From JANYLB01 sp963837715 (GTDB lineage: Bacteria > Actinomycetota > Acidimicrobiia > IMCC26256 > JANYLB01): a stretch of DNA of 64,000 nucleotides. The stretch is from assembly GCA_963837715.1 (NCBI GenBank), contig CAWIOF010000004.1, positions 62,001 through 126,000 of the forward strand, in the 5' to 3' direction. Each line of letters begins with the position of its first letter. Positions within the stretch are counted from its first letter, which is position 1. A model generated the notes under the pieces. The model saw nothing but the letters and a program-made list of their open reading frames with translations. It did no database searches and had not been told where the DNA came from. Position numbers and translations under genes: made by a program. Below are positions 1 through 7,450 of the stretch, piece by piece.

Positions 1-877
1 TCTCGGGGAGCTCTTCGGCGTTCAACGGGTGCGCGTTCGCCTCGGAGATGATCCCCACGCTCGCCCAGCGCGTGTGCCCGAGCACGGTGACGCGCGCCGT
101 CTCGTTCGCCAGCGCGAGGTGCAGCACGGCATCGGCCCGGATCGCCTCGCGGATCGCGCGCGTGTTGTCGCCCAGCTCACCGATCTCCGCGGCCGCCTTG
201 TACACGAACGCGGCGTTGCCGTCGGGGAGCCGGAGCGACCCGGTACGGAAGAGCGGATCGGTCGTGCGTTCCTCGATCAACCGGACGACGGTGGGGTCGT
301 CGAGATCGAGTGCGTGGTCGCGCACCAGGATGTGGATCCCGGCGGAGTCGCGGCCCCGGACCTCGAGGCGGTCGATCGACGAGAGCGCGACCTGGACCGC
401 CCAGAACGCGTCGAGCGCGGCACCCGTCGCGCCGGCCCCGCCGGCGAGGTCGCCGACGGCCGCCGCGCTGCGGAGACGATCGCGCCCGATCGCCCAGATC
501 GCGTCCTTCACCCGCACCAGCTCGGTGCTCAGCCGCTCGAGCTCGGCCGGGCTCAGGCCTCGACCGTCGGCGTCGAGCTGGGCGTCGAACTCGTCGACGG
601 TGCCCTGGAGATCGGCGACCCGGGCCTCGAGCTCCGCGGCACCCGCAGGCTGGCCGAGGAGGGTGCGAACCCCTGGAGTCCCCCGGAGCGCGGCATCGGC
701 CTGCTCGACGTGTTCGGCGGCCTCGGCCACCGCGACCACCAGGTCGTCGGCCCCGAGGGTTCGGCCGAGAACGGGCGTGAGATGGCCCGCCGCGGCTCGG
801 AGCTCAGCGGCGATCTCGGTGATCGTGGGTGGCGTCCGACCAGCCGGACGGCCGACGACGGCGATGATGCCGCACAT
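1..877 (-). CDS. glmS: Glutamine-fructose-6-phosphate aminotransferase (GlmS-like), N-terminal part, runs off the window
   Basis: The reading frame opens with ATG at 877, preceded by a strong AGGAGG site, and stays open to base 1, so only 292 N-terminal residues are seen. Met-Cys-Gly-Ile-Ile at the start supplies the N-terminal nucleophilic cysteine of class II glutamine amidotransferases. The GlmS-type motifs RGRDSAG (residues 174-180; usually RGYDSAG), GHTRWAS (267-273) and NAHP (281-284) follow. In ordinary GlmS the RGYDSAG motif comes about 20-30 residues after the cysteine; here roughly 150 Ala/Glu/Leu-rich, probably helical residues intervene. GlmS makes glucosamine-6-phosphate for peptidoglycan, and the preceding gene is glmM, the next step of that pathway. 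The isomerase (SIS) half lies outside the window, so another SIS-domain amidotransferase cannot be excluded. Confidence 0.8.
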   Translation of the reverse strand, partial: MCGIIAVVGRPAGRTPPTITEIAAELRAAAGHLTPVLGRTLGADDLVVAVAEAAEHVEQADAALRGTPGVRTLLGQPAGAAELEARVADLQGTVDEFDAQLDADGRGLSPAELERLSTELVRVKDAIWAIGRDRLRSAAAVGDLAGGAGATGAALDAFWAVQVALSSIDRLEVRGRDSAGIHILVRDHALDLDDPTVVRLIEERTTDPLFRTGSLRLPDGNAAFVYKAAAEIGELGDNTRAIREAIRADAVLHLALANETARVTVLGHTRWASVGIISEANAHPLNAEELPE

Positions 878-974
878 GGTGGTCCTCCTGGCGGTCGGGG
901 TCCGACTGATGATTCTAGAGAAGATCCGACGCTCGACTGCCCGCAACCCGGCGAGGCGGGACCACCTCCGGGCG

Positions 975-2312
975 TCAGCCGGGCCCGAGCGCGCCCGCCA
1001 GCGAGCCGGCGAGCCGGTCGGCGAGCGCTGTCGCCTGCTCGTCGGTCGCGGCCTCGACCATCACCCGCACCACGGGCTCTGTCCCCGAGGGGCGAACCAA
1101 CACCCGACCCGCATCACCGAGCTCGGCCTCGACGGCCCGCACCTCGGCCCAGAACTCCTCGGCGCCGTCGAGGCCGGCCCGATCCCCCACGCGCACGTTG
1201 AGCAACACCTGGGGGAAGCGCGTGACCACCCCGGCAAGGTCCGACAGGGTCGCGCCCGAACGCCTGACCGCGTCGAGGAGCAGGACCCCGGTGAGGATCC
1301 CGTCGCCGGTCTCGGCGTGCTCGGCGAAGATCACGTGCCCCGACTGCTCGCCACCGAGCGCGAGACCGTGCTCCTCCATCGCGGCCCGGACGTGCCGGTC
1401 GCCGACGGGCGTCTCGATCAGGGCGAGGCCCCGGTCGGCCATCGCCCGCCGCAATCCGATGTTCGACATGACCGTGATCGCGAACGCGTTGCCCGCCAGC
1501 GCGTCGCGCGCTGCCATGTCGATCGCGCACACTGCGAGGATCTGGTCGCCGTCGACGATTTCGCCGTGTTCGTCGACCGCGATGACCCGGTCGGCGTCAC
1601 CGTCGAACGCGAGGCCCGCGCCCGCACCGCGTGCCACGACCTCGGCCTGCAGTTGGGCGGGATCGGTCGACCCACACCCGGCGTTGATGTTGATGCCGTC
1701 GGGTGACGCGTTGATCACGGTGACCACGGCGCCGAGCGCACGGAGGATACGCGGACCGAGCTCCGACGCCGCGCCGTTGCTGCAGTCGACGACGATCTCC
1801 ATGTCGCGGAGACCCTGGGTGGGGTCGACTGTCGCGACGACGTGCTCGACGTAGGCGTCGATCAGGTCGGTCCCCGCTCGGGACACGCCGATCGCTGCTC
1901 CGTCGCGGCCCGACGCAGCTGTCGTGCCGTCGAGCCGCGCCGCGAAGTCGGCTTCGACGGCAGCCTCGAGCGCGTCGGGGAGCTTGCGGCCGCCGGCGGC
2001 GAAGAACTTGATCCCGTTGTCGGCAAACGGGTTGTGGCTGGCCGAGATGACTGCCCCGGGCACGTCGAGCAACCGACTCGCGAAGGCCACCGTGGGCGTG
2101 GGCACCACCCCGAGGAGCACCGGGTCGACACCCTCGGCTGCGAGACCGGCCACGAGCGCCGCCTCGAGCATCGGCCCCGAGCGGCGCGTGTCGCGACCCA
2201 CCACGAAGGAGTCGCCCAGGACGCGCGCGGCGGAGCGGCCCATCGCCAGCGCGACCTCGGGGGTGAGATCGACGTTCGCGACGCCGCGGATTCCGTCGGT
2301 GCCGAAGCGCAC
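975..2312 (-). CDS. glmM: Phosphoglucosamine mutase
   Basis: This 445-residue protein interconverts glucosamine-6-phosphate and glucosamine-1-phosphate in the cytoplasm, on the route to UDP-GlcNAc. It has the full alpha-D-phosphohexomutase signature: FGTDGIRG at the N-terminus, ISASHNP with phosphoserine Ser92, the Mg-binding loop DGDADR, the sugar loop GGEQSGH and the phosphate loop RPSGTEP near the C-terminus. Length is normal for the family. It starts 14 bases after the rpsI stop and is followed after 97 bases by glmS, so it is probably the third gene of a rplM-rpsI-glmM-glmS transcript, an order common in actinobacteria. Confidence 0.96.
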   Translation of the reverse strand: MRFGTDGIRGVANVDLTPEVALAMGRSAARVLGDSFVVGRDTRRSGPMLEAALVAGLAAEGVDPVLLGVVPTPTVAFASRLLDVPGAVISASHNPFADNGIKFFAAGGRKLPDALEAAVEADFAARLDGTTAASGRDGAAIGVSRAGTDLIDAYVEHVVATVDPTQGLRDMEIVVDCSNGAASELGPRILRALGAVVTVINASPDGININAGCGSTDPAQLQAEVVARGAGAGLAFDGDADRVIAVDEHGEIVDGDQILAVCAIDMAARDALAGNAFAITVMSNIGLRRAMADRGLALIETPVGDRHVRAAMEEHGLALGGEQSGHVIFAEHAETGDGILTGVLLLDAVRRSGATLSDLAGVVTRFPQVLLNVRVGDRAGLDGAEEFWAEVRAVEAELGDAGRVLVRPSGTEPVVRVMVEAATDEQATALADRLAGSLAGALGPG

Positions 2313-2326
2313 GAGCGCGCCGACGC

Positions 2327-2722
2327 TTACCGCTTGGAGTACTGGGGCGCCTTGCGCGCCTTGTGGAGGCCGTACTTCTTGCGCTCGACGCGACGCGAGT
2401 CGCGGGTGAGCAGACCGGCCTTCTTCAGCGACGGACGCGCCTCGCCGTCGAGCGCGAGGAGCGCCCGGGCAATGCCGAGGCGCAGTGCGCCGGCCTGGCC
2501 GTTCACGCCGCCACCGTGCAGCGTGGCGTCGACGTCGTACACGTCGGCGGTCTGGGTGACCCGGAGCGGTTCCGTGGCGATGACCTGGTGCGACAAGGTG
2601 GTGAAGTACTCGGCGAACTCCCGACCGTTGCAGGAGATCTTGCCGGTGCCGGGGCGCAACCGAACGCGGGCGACCGCTTCCTTGCGACGACCGGTCGTCT
2701 GGATCAGAGGCTTGGGCAACAC
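2327..2722 (-). CDS. rpsI: 30S ribosomal protein S9
   Basis: Small-subunit protein with the family core GRRKEAVARVRL and the invariant C-terminus ending RKAPQYSKR, whose basic tail reaches the P-site tRNA. The frame has no ATG near the N-terminus. GTG at 2722 and TTG at 2719 are adjacent candidates; a GAAAGG site sits 3 bases before the GTG and 6 bases before the TTG, so the TTG is also reasonable. It lacks the long N-terminal extension of mycobacterial S9. It lies 32 bases after rplM, its usual partner. Confidence 0.93.
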   Translation of the reverse strand: MLPKPLIQTTGRRKEAVARVRLRPGTGKISCNGREFAEYFTTLSHQVIATEPLRVTQTADVYDVDATLHGGGVNGQAGALRLGIARALLALDGEARPSLKKAGLLTRDSRRVERKKYGLHKARKAPQYSKR

Positions 2723-2754
2723 GGGCCTTTCGGAGATTCGGAGAGGAGTGGGTG

Positions 2755-3204
2755 CTACGCCGGCTCGCGGCGCGTGATCAGCTCGAACGACTCGGGCTGC
2801 TGCGCACCGTGCGGGTGGCTGGGACCGGCGTAGACGCGGAGCTTCTTGATCATCGCCCGGCCGAGCCGACCCTTGGGCAGCATGCCCTTCACCGCGAGGG
2901 TGACGACGCGGTCGGGGTGCTTCTCGAGCATCTGCTCGAGGGAGCGCTGGGTGAGCCCACCGGGGTAGCCGGAATGCCGGTAGTACTGCTTCGCCGCGGC
3001 TTTGCGGGCCGAGACGTCGAGCTTGGCCGCGTTGACGACGACGACGTGGTCGCCGACGTCGAGGTTCGGCGCGTAGATCGGCTTGTGCTTGCCGCGGAGC
3101 AGCACCGCGATCTCGCTGGCCATGCGACCGAGCACGGCGCCCTCGGCGTCGACGACGTGCCAGGCGCGCTGAATGTCGGAGTTTTTCGGGGTGAAGGTCC
3201 GCAT
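2755..3204 (-). CDS. rplM: 50S ribosomal protein L13
   Basis: 149-residue large-subunit protein needed early in 50S assembly. It starts MRTFTPK and carries the L13 core (WHVVDAEGAVLGRMAS, then VVVNAAKL and KMYYRHSG-like KQYYRHSGYPGG). ATG 3204 follows GAGGA with normal spacing. It is the first gene of the rplM-rpsI-glmM-glmS cluster and has a good sigma-70-type promoter about 50 bases upstream. The divergent plus-strand gene begins at 3311. Confidence 0.96.
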   Translation of the reverse strand: MRTFTPKNSDIQRAWHVVDAEGAVLGRMASEIAVLLRGKHKPIYAPNLDVGDHVVVVNAAKLDVSARKAAAKQYYRHSGYPGGLTQRSLEQMLEKHPDRVVTLAVKGMLPKGRLGRAMIKKLRVYAGPSHPHGAQQPESFELITRREPA

Positions 3205-3257
3205 CGGTCCTCGATCGGTCCGCGAGCAAGAAGGTGCCCGCGCAGGGGGAGCAGGAG

Positions 3258-3287
3258 ATTGTACGTCTCCCGGGACCCCTCCGGCAA
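3258..3287 (-). promoter_or_regulatory. Candidate sigma-70-type promoter of the rplM operon
   Basis: On the minus strand TTGCCG (3287-3282) and TACAAT (3263-3258) are separated by 18 bases, a good match to housekeeping -35 and -10 elements. The predicted start lies near 3251, giving a leader of about 47 bases before the rplM ATG. The 106-base gap to the divergent plus-strand gene holds nothing else obvious. Confidence 0.6.
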
Positions 3288-3310
3288 TCCATCCCCCTAA
3301 TCTGTCGCTC

Positions 3311-4816
3311 ATGACCCAGGTGGAGACGCAGACCGAAGACGCCCTCGAGATCCTCCTGTCGGCCGATCTCGACCCGATCGTCGACATGGTGCTGCGTCGC
3401 CTCGACGACGACACCTACGAGGCCGTGAGCCACGAGGGCGGTGTGACGTTCCGCCGGACCGGACCCGGCCCCGACGGCTACGAGACGGTTGCCACCACCG
3501 GCTCGAACCCCTTCGCGAACACCGGCACCGACACGTTCAGCCCCCTGGCCGACGAGCGGCTCCACCCGTTCCCCAAGCGGGGGGAGAACGCCTACCCCTT
3601 CGCCTACGACCACACCGCCCAGCTCTTCGACTCCCCGGCCGCCCCCGACCTCTGCGTGCTCCACTCCGCCGCCCACAACTGGGAGGACCAGGGCGGCCAC
3701 CGCGGCGAGCACGGCTCGCTCGGCATCGTCCAGGCCCGGGCGCCCTGGATCATGGCCGGCAAGGGGGTGCGGGCCGACGGCGTCGCACCGAAGTCGGCGC
3801 GACTCGTCGACGTCGCCCCGACGGTCGCAGCCCTGCTCGGCTGCCGGCCGGTCGGTGAGCACGACCGGGGCGAGGTGTACCTGGCCGGTCAGGACGGCGA
3901 GGTCCGCCACGACCTGCTCGACCTGGAAGCCGGTCGACCCCGCATGGTGGTCGGGTTCCTGTTCGACGGAACCAACCCCAACGTCCTCTACGACATGGCC
4001 GCCCGTGGTGAGGCGCCGAACGTCGCCCGGCTCATCGAGATGGGGACCGCGTTCGGACACGGCGCGATGGCCGGTCTCCCCACCATCACGCTCGCGAACC
4101 ACACGTCGATCATCACGTCGCGGCTGCCCGGTCACCACGGCATCCTGAACAACGCCTGGTACGACCGCCGACGGGGGGAGCAGATCATCACCAACTCCGC
4201 CGCGACCTGGCCGACCGCGATGGACCACGTCGTCCCCGGGGTCGAGTCGATCCACGATGCCGTGCACCGCAGCTTCACCGGCGAGTTCTGCGCATCGGTG
4301 AACGAACCGTGCGACATCGGGGCCGACTACTCGACCTTCGACTTCTTCCGGCGCGGCGAGATCCCGCCCATCCCGTCGTCGCCGGAGGGTCTGCCGCACA
4401 CGACGGAGCGGTTCGTCCGCCCCTCGAAGGACTACTCGTGGTCGTCGATCGTCGATCACATGGGAACTGAACAGGCGGTCGGCGTGCTGAGCGGCACGTA
4501 TCGCGACGAGACGTACCCACTGCCCCGCTTCATGTTCGTGAACTTCACGCTGACCGACTCGGCGATGCACGAGGGCGGCCCGTACTCCGAGATCGCGGCC
4601 GCCTCGGTGCGCGACAGCGACGCCCGACTCGGCGAGGTCCTCACCGCGGTCGAGCGCGCCGGAGCGTTCGACGAGAGCGCCTTCTTCCTCGTGGCCGACC
4701 ACGGCATGGAGGAGAACGACCCGTCGGTCGGAGGCGACTGGGACGTGCACCTCCGCGAGGCCGGCCTCCGCTTCCGCGACGAGGCCTACTCGTTCCTGTA
4801 CCTCGGAGAGGAGTGA
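3311..4816 (+). CDS. Alkaline phosphatase / type I phosphodiesterase superfamily protein with permuted motif order
   Basis: 501 residues, ATG 3311. The metal-dependent phosphatase motifs are present but out of order. The segment that usually ends such enzymes, GGHRGEHGSLG (residues 128-138) followed by APWIMAGKGV and DVAPTVAALLG (167-177), comes first. The usual N-terminal motifs follow: LFDG with Asp219, the nucleophile region PTITLANH with Thr260 and His264, then TDSAMH with Asp416 and His420, and finally ADHGM with Asp463 and His464. This looks like a circular permutation with all ligands kept. No signal peptide is evident, so it is probably cytoplasmic. The substrate is unknown; phosphodiesters, pyrophosphates or phosphonates are possible. 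A cupin gene follows at once. Confidence 0.75.
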   Translation: MTQVETQTEDALEILLSADLDPIVDMVLRRLDDDTYEAVSHEGGVTFRRTGPGPDGYETVATTGSNPFANTGTDTFSPLADERLHPFPKRGENAYPFAYDHTAQLFDSPAAPDLCVLHSAAHNWEDQGGHRGEHGSLGIVQARAPWIMAGKGVRADGVAPKSARLVDVAPTVAALLGCRPVGEHDRGEVYLAGQDGEVRHDLLDLEAGRPRMVVGFLFDGTNPNVLYDMAARGEAPNVARLIEMGTAFGHGAMAGLPTITLANHTSIITSRLPGHHGILNNAWYDRRRGEQIITNSAATWPTAMDHVVPGVESIHDAVHRSFTGEFCASVNEPCDIGADYSTFDFFRRGEIPPIPSSPEGLPHTTERFVRPSKDYSWSSIVDHMGTEQAVGVLSGTYRDETYPLPRFMFVNFTLTDSAMHEGGPYSEIAAASVRDSDARLGEVLTAVERAGAFDESAFFLVADHGMEENDPSVGGDWDVHLREAGLRFRDEAYSFLYLGEE

Positions 4817-4818
4817 CG

Positions 4819-5208
4819 ATGGACGTACGATCGATCGAAGACGTCGAGCCGGTGGTCGAGCACAACGGCACGGTGCCGGTCTGGTGGCTCGTGAACCCGC
4901 GGGAGATGATGGAGATCACCGCCGGCGGCCACCTCGAGCTCGCGAACGAGTTCGAGGTCGCGGGTGGCTCGGCGGTGTTCCCGCACACCCACCCGACGCA
5001 CGAGTTCTATTACGTGACGTCGGGCCGGGGCACGATGACGATCGGCGACGAGTCGCGCGACATCAGCCAGGGCGATCTCGTCTACATCCCGCCCGACGCC
5101 GTCCACAGCCTGAAGCCGATCAGCGACACCGCGCCGATCCACTGCTTCTGCTTCGCGGTGGCCGTGAAGGACGCACCCCCGATCGACTACACCCACCACG
5201 ACGGCTGA
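4819..5208 (+). CDS. Small cupin-fold protein
   Basis: 129 residues from ATG 4819, which has GGAGAGGAG at good spacing; an in-frame GTG at 4813 overlaps the previous stop and is the less likely start. It shows one cupin_2 barrel: HTHPTHEFYYVTSGRGTMTIGDE carries the metal-ligand pattern HxH...E (first His near residue 58) and AVHSLKPISD supplies the later His. Such single-domain cupins bind a metal and act as isomerases, dioxygenases or ligand sensors; the substrate here is unknown. It is almost certainly cotranscribed with the phosphodiesterase-like gene just upstream. Confidence 0.8.
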   Translation: MDVRSIEDVEPVVEHNGTVPVWWLVNPREMMEITAGGHLELANEFEVAGGSAVFPHTHPTHEFYYVTSGRGTMTIGDESRDISQGDLVYIPPDAVHSLKPISDTAPIHCFCFAVAVKDAPPIDYTHHDG

Positions 5209-5220
5209 ACGACCTCCGGA

Positions 5221-5260
5221 GCGCGCGTTCCTGCGCGCGGTATCCACCACGAACGCGCGC
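5221..5260. promoter_or_regulatory. Perfect 10-bp inverted repeat, candidate operator
   Basis: GCGCGCGTTC at 5221-5230 is mirrored exactly by GAACGCGCGC at 5251-5260, with 20 bases between. It lies in the 72-base gap before the ribbon-helix-helix gene at 5281. The position suits either autoregulation of the downstream cassette or a transcription terminator for the cupin operon. No U-tract follows, which favours an operator. Confidence 0.5.
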
Positions 5261-5280
5261 CCGAGATCTACGCTCGCCGC

Positions 5281-5511
5281 GTGGCACGACCGAAGGTCTA
5301 CGAAGAAGAGCGCGTCGCGACCGCGGTCCGGCTCCCCCGGAGCCTGCACGAGCAGCTCCACGAGGCGGCCGACGAGCGCCAGGTGGCGGCGAACCTCCTG
5401 ATCGTCAAGGCCCTCGAGACGTTCCTGGCCCAGCTCACGCCGGTCGATCAGCTCACGGCGCCACCAGCCCCGGGCCCGGTGTCCCAGCCCGTCGGTACCG
5501 TCGACCGATGA
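5281..5511 (+). CDS. Small ribbon-helix-helix (CopG/Arc-like) DNA-binding protein
   Basis: 76 residues, GTG start at 5281. The segment from about residue 12, ATAVRLPRSLHEQLHEAADE, followed by NLLIVKALETFLAQL, fits one beta strand plus two helices of a ribbon-helix-helix dimer; a short Pro-rich tail follows. Proteins of this kind repress their own operons, for example as antitoxins or restriction-modification controllers. The stop overlaps the methyltransferase start (ATGA at 5508-5511), so expression is coupled. The perfect inverted repeat at 5221-5260 is its obvious candidate operator. A toxin-antitoxin role is possible but no toxin is visible next to it. Confidence 0.65.
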   Translation: MARPKVYEEERVATAVRLPRSLHEQLHEAADERQVAANLLIVKALETFLAQLTPVDQLTAPPAPGPVSQPVGTVDR

Positions 5512-6914
5512 CCGACTCCCCCGATCGGCGGCGCAAGCCCACCGCGACGTCGAACTTCGGCGTGGGCCGACGCGAGAACCACGACGCGACCGCGTTCTAC
5601 GACCGCTTCTCCCCGCCCGAGCTCACCGACGACGACAGCGTCCTGGCGCCGCACCCGATCGACGAGCCCTTCCAGAAGGGAGACAGCCGCGCCATGGACG
5701 CGGTCGCCGACGGCTCGGTCGCGCTCGTGGTCACCTCACCGCCGTACTTCGCCGGCAAGCAGTACGAGGAGGAGCTCGAGCGCGACGGCATCCCCGCGTC
5801 GTACGTCGAGTATCTCGAGCTGCTCACCGACGTGTTCGCCGACTGCAAGCGCGCACTGGAGCCGGGCGGGCGCATCGCGGTCAACGTGGCGAACCTCGGC
5901 CGCAAGCCCTACCGGAGCCTCTCGGCCGACGTGATCCGCATCCTCCAAGACGACCTCGGCCTGCTCCTGCGCGGCGAGGTCGTGTGGCGCAAGGGAGTGG
6001 GCGACGTCGGCGCGGCCGGGAACTGCGCCTGGGGCTCGTTCCGCAAGCCGTCGAACCCGGTACTGCGCGACGTGACCGAGCGGGTCGTGATCGCGAGCAA
6101 GGGACGGTTCGACCGCGCGCAATCCGAGCGAAAGCGCGAGCGGGCCGGGTTGCCGTCGGCGCCGGCCATCGACGCCGACGAGTTCATGGCCGCGACCCTC
6201 GACGTCTGGGACCTGCCCCCGGAGAGCGCGAAACGGGTACGCCACCCCGCGCCCTTCCCGGTCGCCCTGCCCGAGCGCCTGATCCTCCTCTACACCTACG
6301 AGAACGACCTCGTGCTCGACCCGTTCATGGGTTCGGGCTCGACGCTCGTCGCCGCGGCGCAGCACGGCCGCCGCTACGTCGGGTACGACCTCGATCCCGA
6401 GTACGTCGACCTCGCCCGCAGCCGGGTCGAAGCCGCGACCCTCACCCCGCGTGCCACCGACGGCGGCAAGGCGGCCGCGACGCTGGCCGCTGAGCTCATC
6501 GAAGCGGCGGGATTCACCATCACCCACCGCAACCGCAAGCTGCGCGGCACCGGCCTGACGATTCCGTACATCGCCACCGACACGACAGGGCGCGCCTGGT
6601 TCTTCGACGTGTCGGGCGCGTTCACCACGTCGCGCGACGGGATGCTCCGCACCGACACCGTGTGGCGCGCCCTCGGCCGCGCCAACGTGCTCGCCCACAA
6701 CAACCCCGACGGCACCCCCCTCGTGTTCCTCACCTCGGACCTCCCCCGCCCCGGGAGCGAAGGCGACGTCGCGTTGCGGGCGGCAGGCCGGACCGCGTTC
6801 TTCGATGCGATCGCGTTGCGCGACGAATCGGGCGTCGACCGACTCCGCGCCTACGCAGCCGGACAGCCCACGGCGCTCGCCGGCTTCTGGACCACGCGCG
6901 ACCTCGACCGGTGA
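5508..6914 (+). CDS. Site-specific DNA methyltransferase (beta class) with a C-terminal pseudo-nuclease domain
   Basis: 468 residues, ATG 5508. The catalytic motif TSPPY (76-80) precedes the AdoMet-binding motif DPFMGSG (271-277), the order of beta-class amino-methyltransferases. The Ser-Pro-Pro-Tyr form suggests N4-cytosine, though N6-adenine is possible. After GYDLDPEYVDLARSRV the methyltransferase should end near residue 310, but about 155 more residues follow. Residues 347-440 align with residues 38-129 of the next gene almost without gaps: FFDVSG with WFEYKG, MLRTDT with LLRTDT, LTSDLP with LTSHLP. The catalytic Asp44 and Lys60 of that protein are Pro353 and Ser369 here, so this copy should be inactive as a nuclease and may serve in recognition or pairing. 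It overlaps both neighbours by 4 bases. Confidence 0.88.
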   Translation: MTDSPDRRRKPTATSNFGVGRRENHDATAFYDRFSPPELTDDDSVLAPHPIDEPFQKGDSRAMDAVADGSVALVVTSPPYFAGKQYEEELERDGIPASYVEYLELLTDVFADCKRALEPGGRIAVNVANLGRKPYRSLSADVIRILQDDLGLLLRGEVVWRKGVGDVGAAGNCAWGSFRKPSNPVLRDVTERVVIASKGRFDRAQSERKRERAGLPSAPAIDADEFMAATLDVWDLPPESAKRVRHPAPFPVALPERLILLYTYENDLVLDPFMGSGSTLVAAAQHGRRYVGYDLDPEYVDLARSRVEAATLTPRATDGGKAAATLAAELIEAAGFTITHRNRKLRGTGLTIPYIATDTTGRAWFFDVSGAFTTSRDGMLRTDTVWRALGRANVLAHNNPDGTPLVFLTSDLPRPGSEGDVALRAAGRTAFFDAIALRDESGVDRLRAYAAGQPTALAGFWTTRDLDR

Positions 6915-7330
6915 CTTCGTTCCAGTCGACCTCGAGTGCGCAAGGCCGCCAGTTCGCGGAGCAGTGCGACGCGCTCCTCGCCACCTACGGCTTCGAGCTC
7001 GACGGCTCGACCAAGGTCCCCGGGATCGGCGTCGAGGTCGACCAGGTCGCGACCAGCCCCCACGGGCAACGGGTGTGGTTCGAGTACAAGGGCAGCATCC
7101 AGGGCTCGCGTCCCGGGCTGCTCCGCACCGACACCCTGAAGAAGGCAGTTGCCAACGGGGCGCTCATCATGTCGATCGACGAGCACCCGCCCTACATCGT
7201 GCTCACGTCGCACCTGCCCACGGCGGGTGCCGGCCTCGAGATGCTGAACACCGCGGTGGCCCTCCGGTACTTCGCCGACGTCGTCTGCATCTACGACCCG
7301 AGCGCCCAGGCCCGCCTCAAGCACCTCTGA
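6911..7330 (+). CDS. Putative PD-(D/E)XK-type endonuclease partner of the methyltransferase
   Basis: 139 residues, GTG 6911 overlapping the methyltransferase stop (GTGA). The pattern VEVDQ (Asp44), 13 residues, then FEYKG (Glu58-Tyr-Lys60) matches the D-(x)n-ExK active site of PD-(D/E)XK nucleases. Residues 38-129 are homologous to the C-terminal domain of the methyltransferase, where these residues are lost. The protein is small for a restriction enzyme, so it probably works as a dimer or together with the methyltransferase's degenerate copy. I infer a restriction-modification or similar self/non-self function from context; the fold is not proven. Confidence 0.65.
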   Translation: MTSFQSTSSAQGRQFAEQCDALLATYGFELDGSTKVPGIGVEVDQVATSPHGQRVWFEYKGSIQGSRPGLLRTDTLKKAVANGALIMSIDEHPPYIVLTSHLPTAGAGLEMLNTAVALRYFADVVCIYDPSAQARLKHL

Positions 7331-7450
7331 GGCCGCACACCACGGGATCGAGAAGGTGTGCACGCTGAGTCCCGGGTTCCGGGACTGGCGGTGCAGACCT
7401 CCGTCATGCAGAGGCTCAAGGGAGGCCGCCGGGGGGCCGATGGTTCAGGC

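Noticed and set aside
29..1706. Long plus-strand open frames opposite glmS and glmM
   Set aside because: They are Arg/Pro/Ser-rich antisense shadows of conserved minus-strand genes, common in DNA of this GC content. The same holds for the long plus-strand frames opposite rpoB, rpoC, fusA and the nuo genes.
3311..4816. Two separate genes, a C-terminal phosphatase fragment followed by an N-terminal one
   Set aside because: The frame is continuous, there is no internal start with a ribosome site at the junction, and all motifs needed for one active site are present once.
5281..5511. Antitoxin of a toxin-antitoxin pair
   Set aside because: No toxin gene is adjacent; the coupled genes are the methyltransferase and nuclease-like protein.
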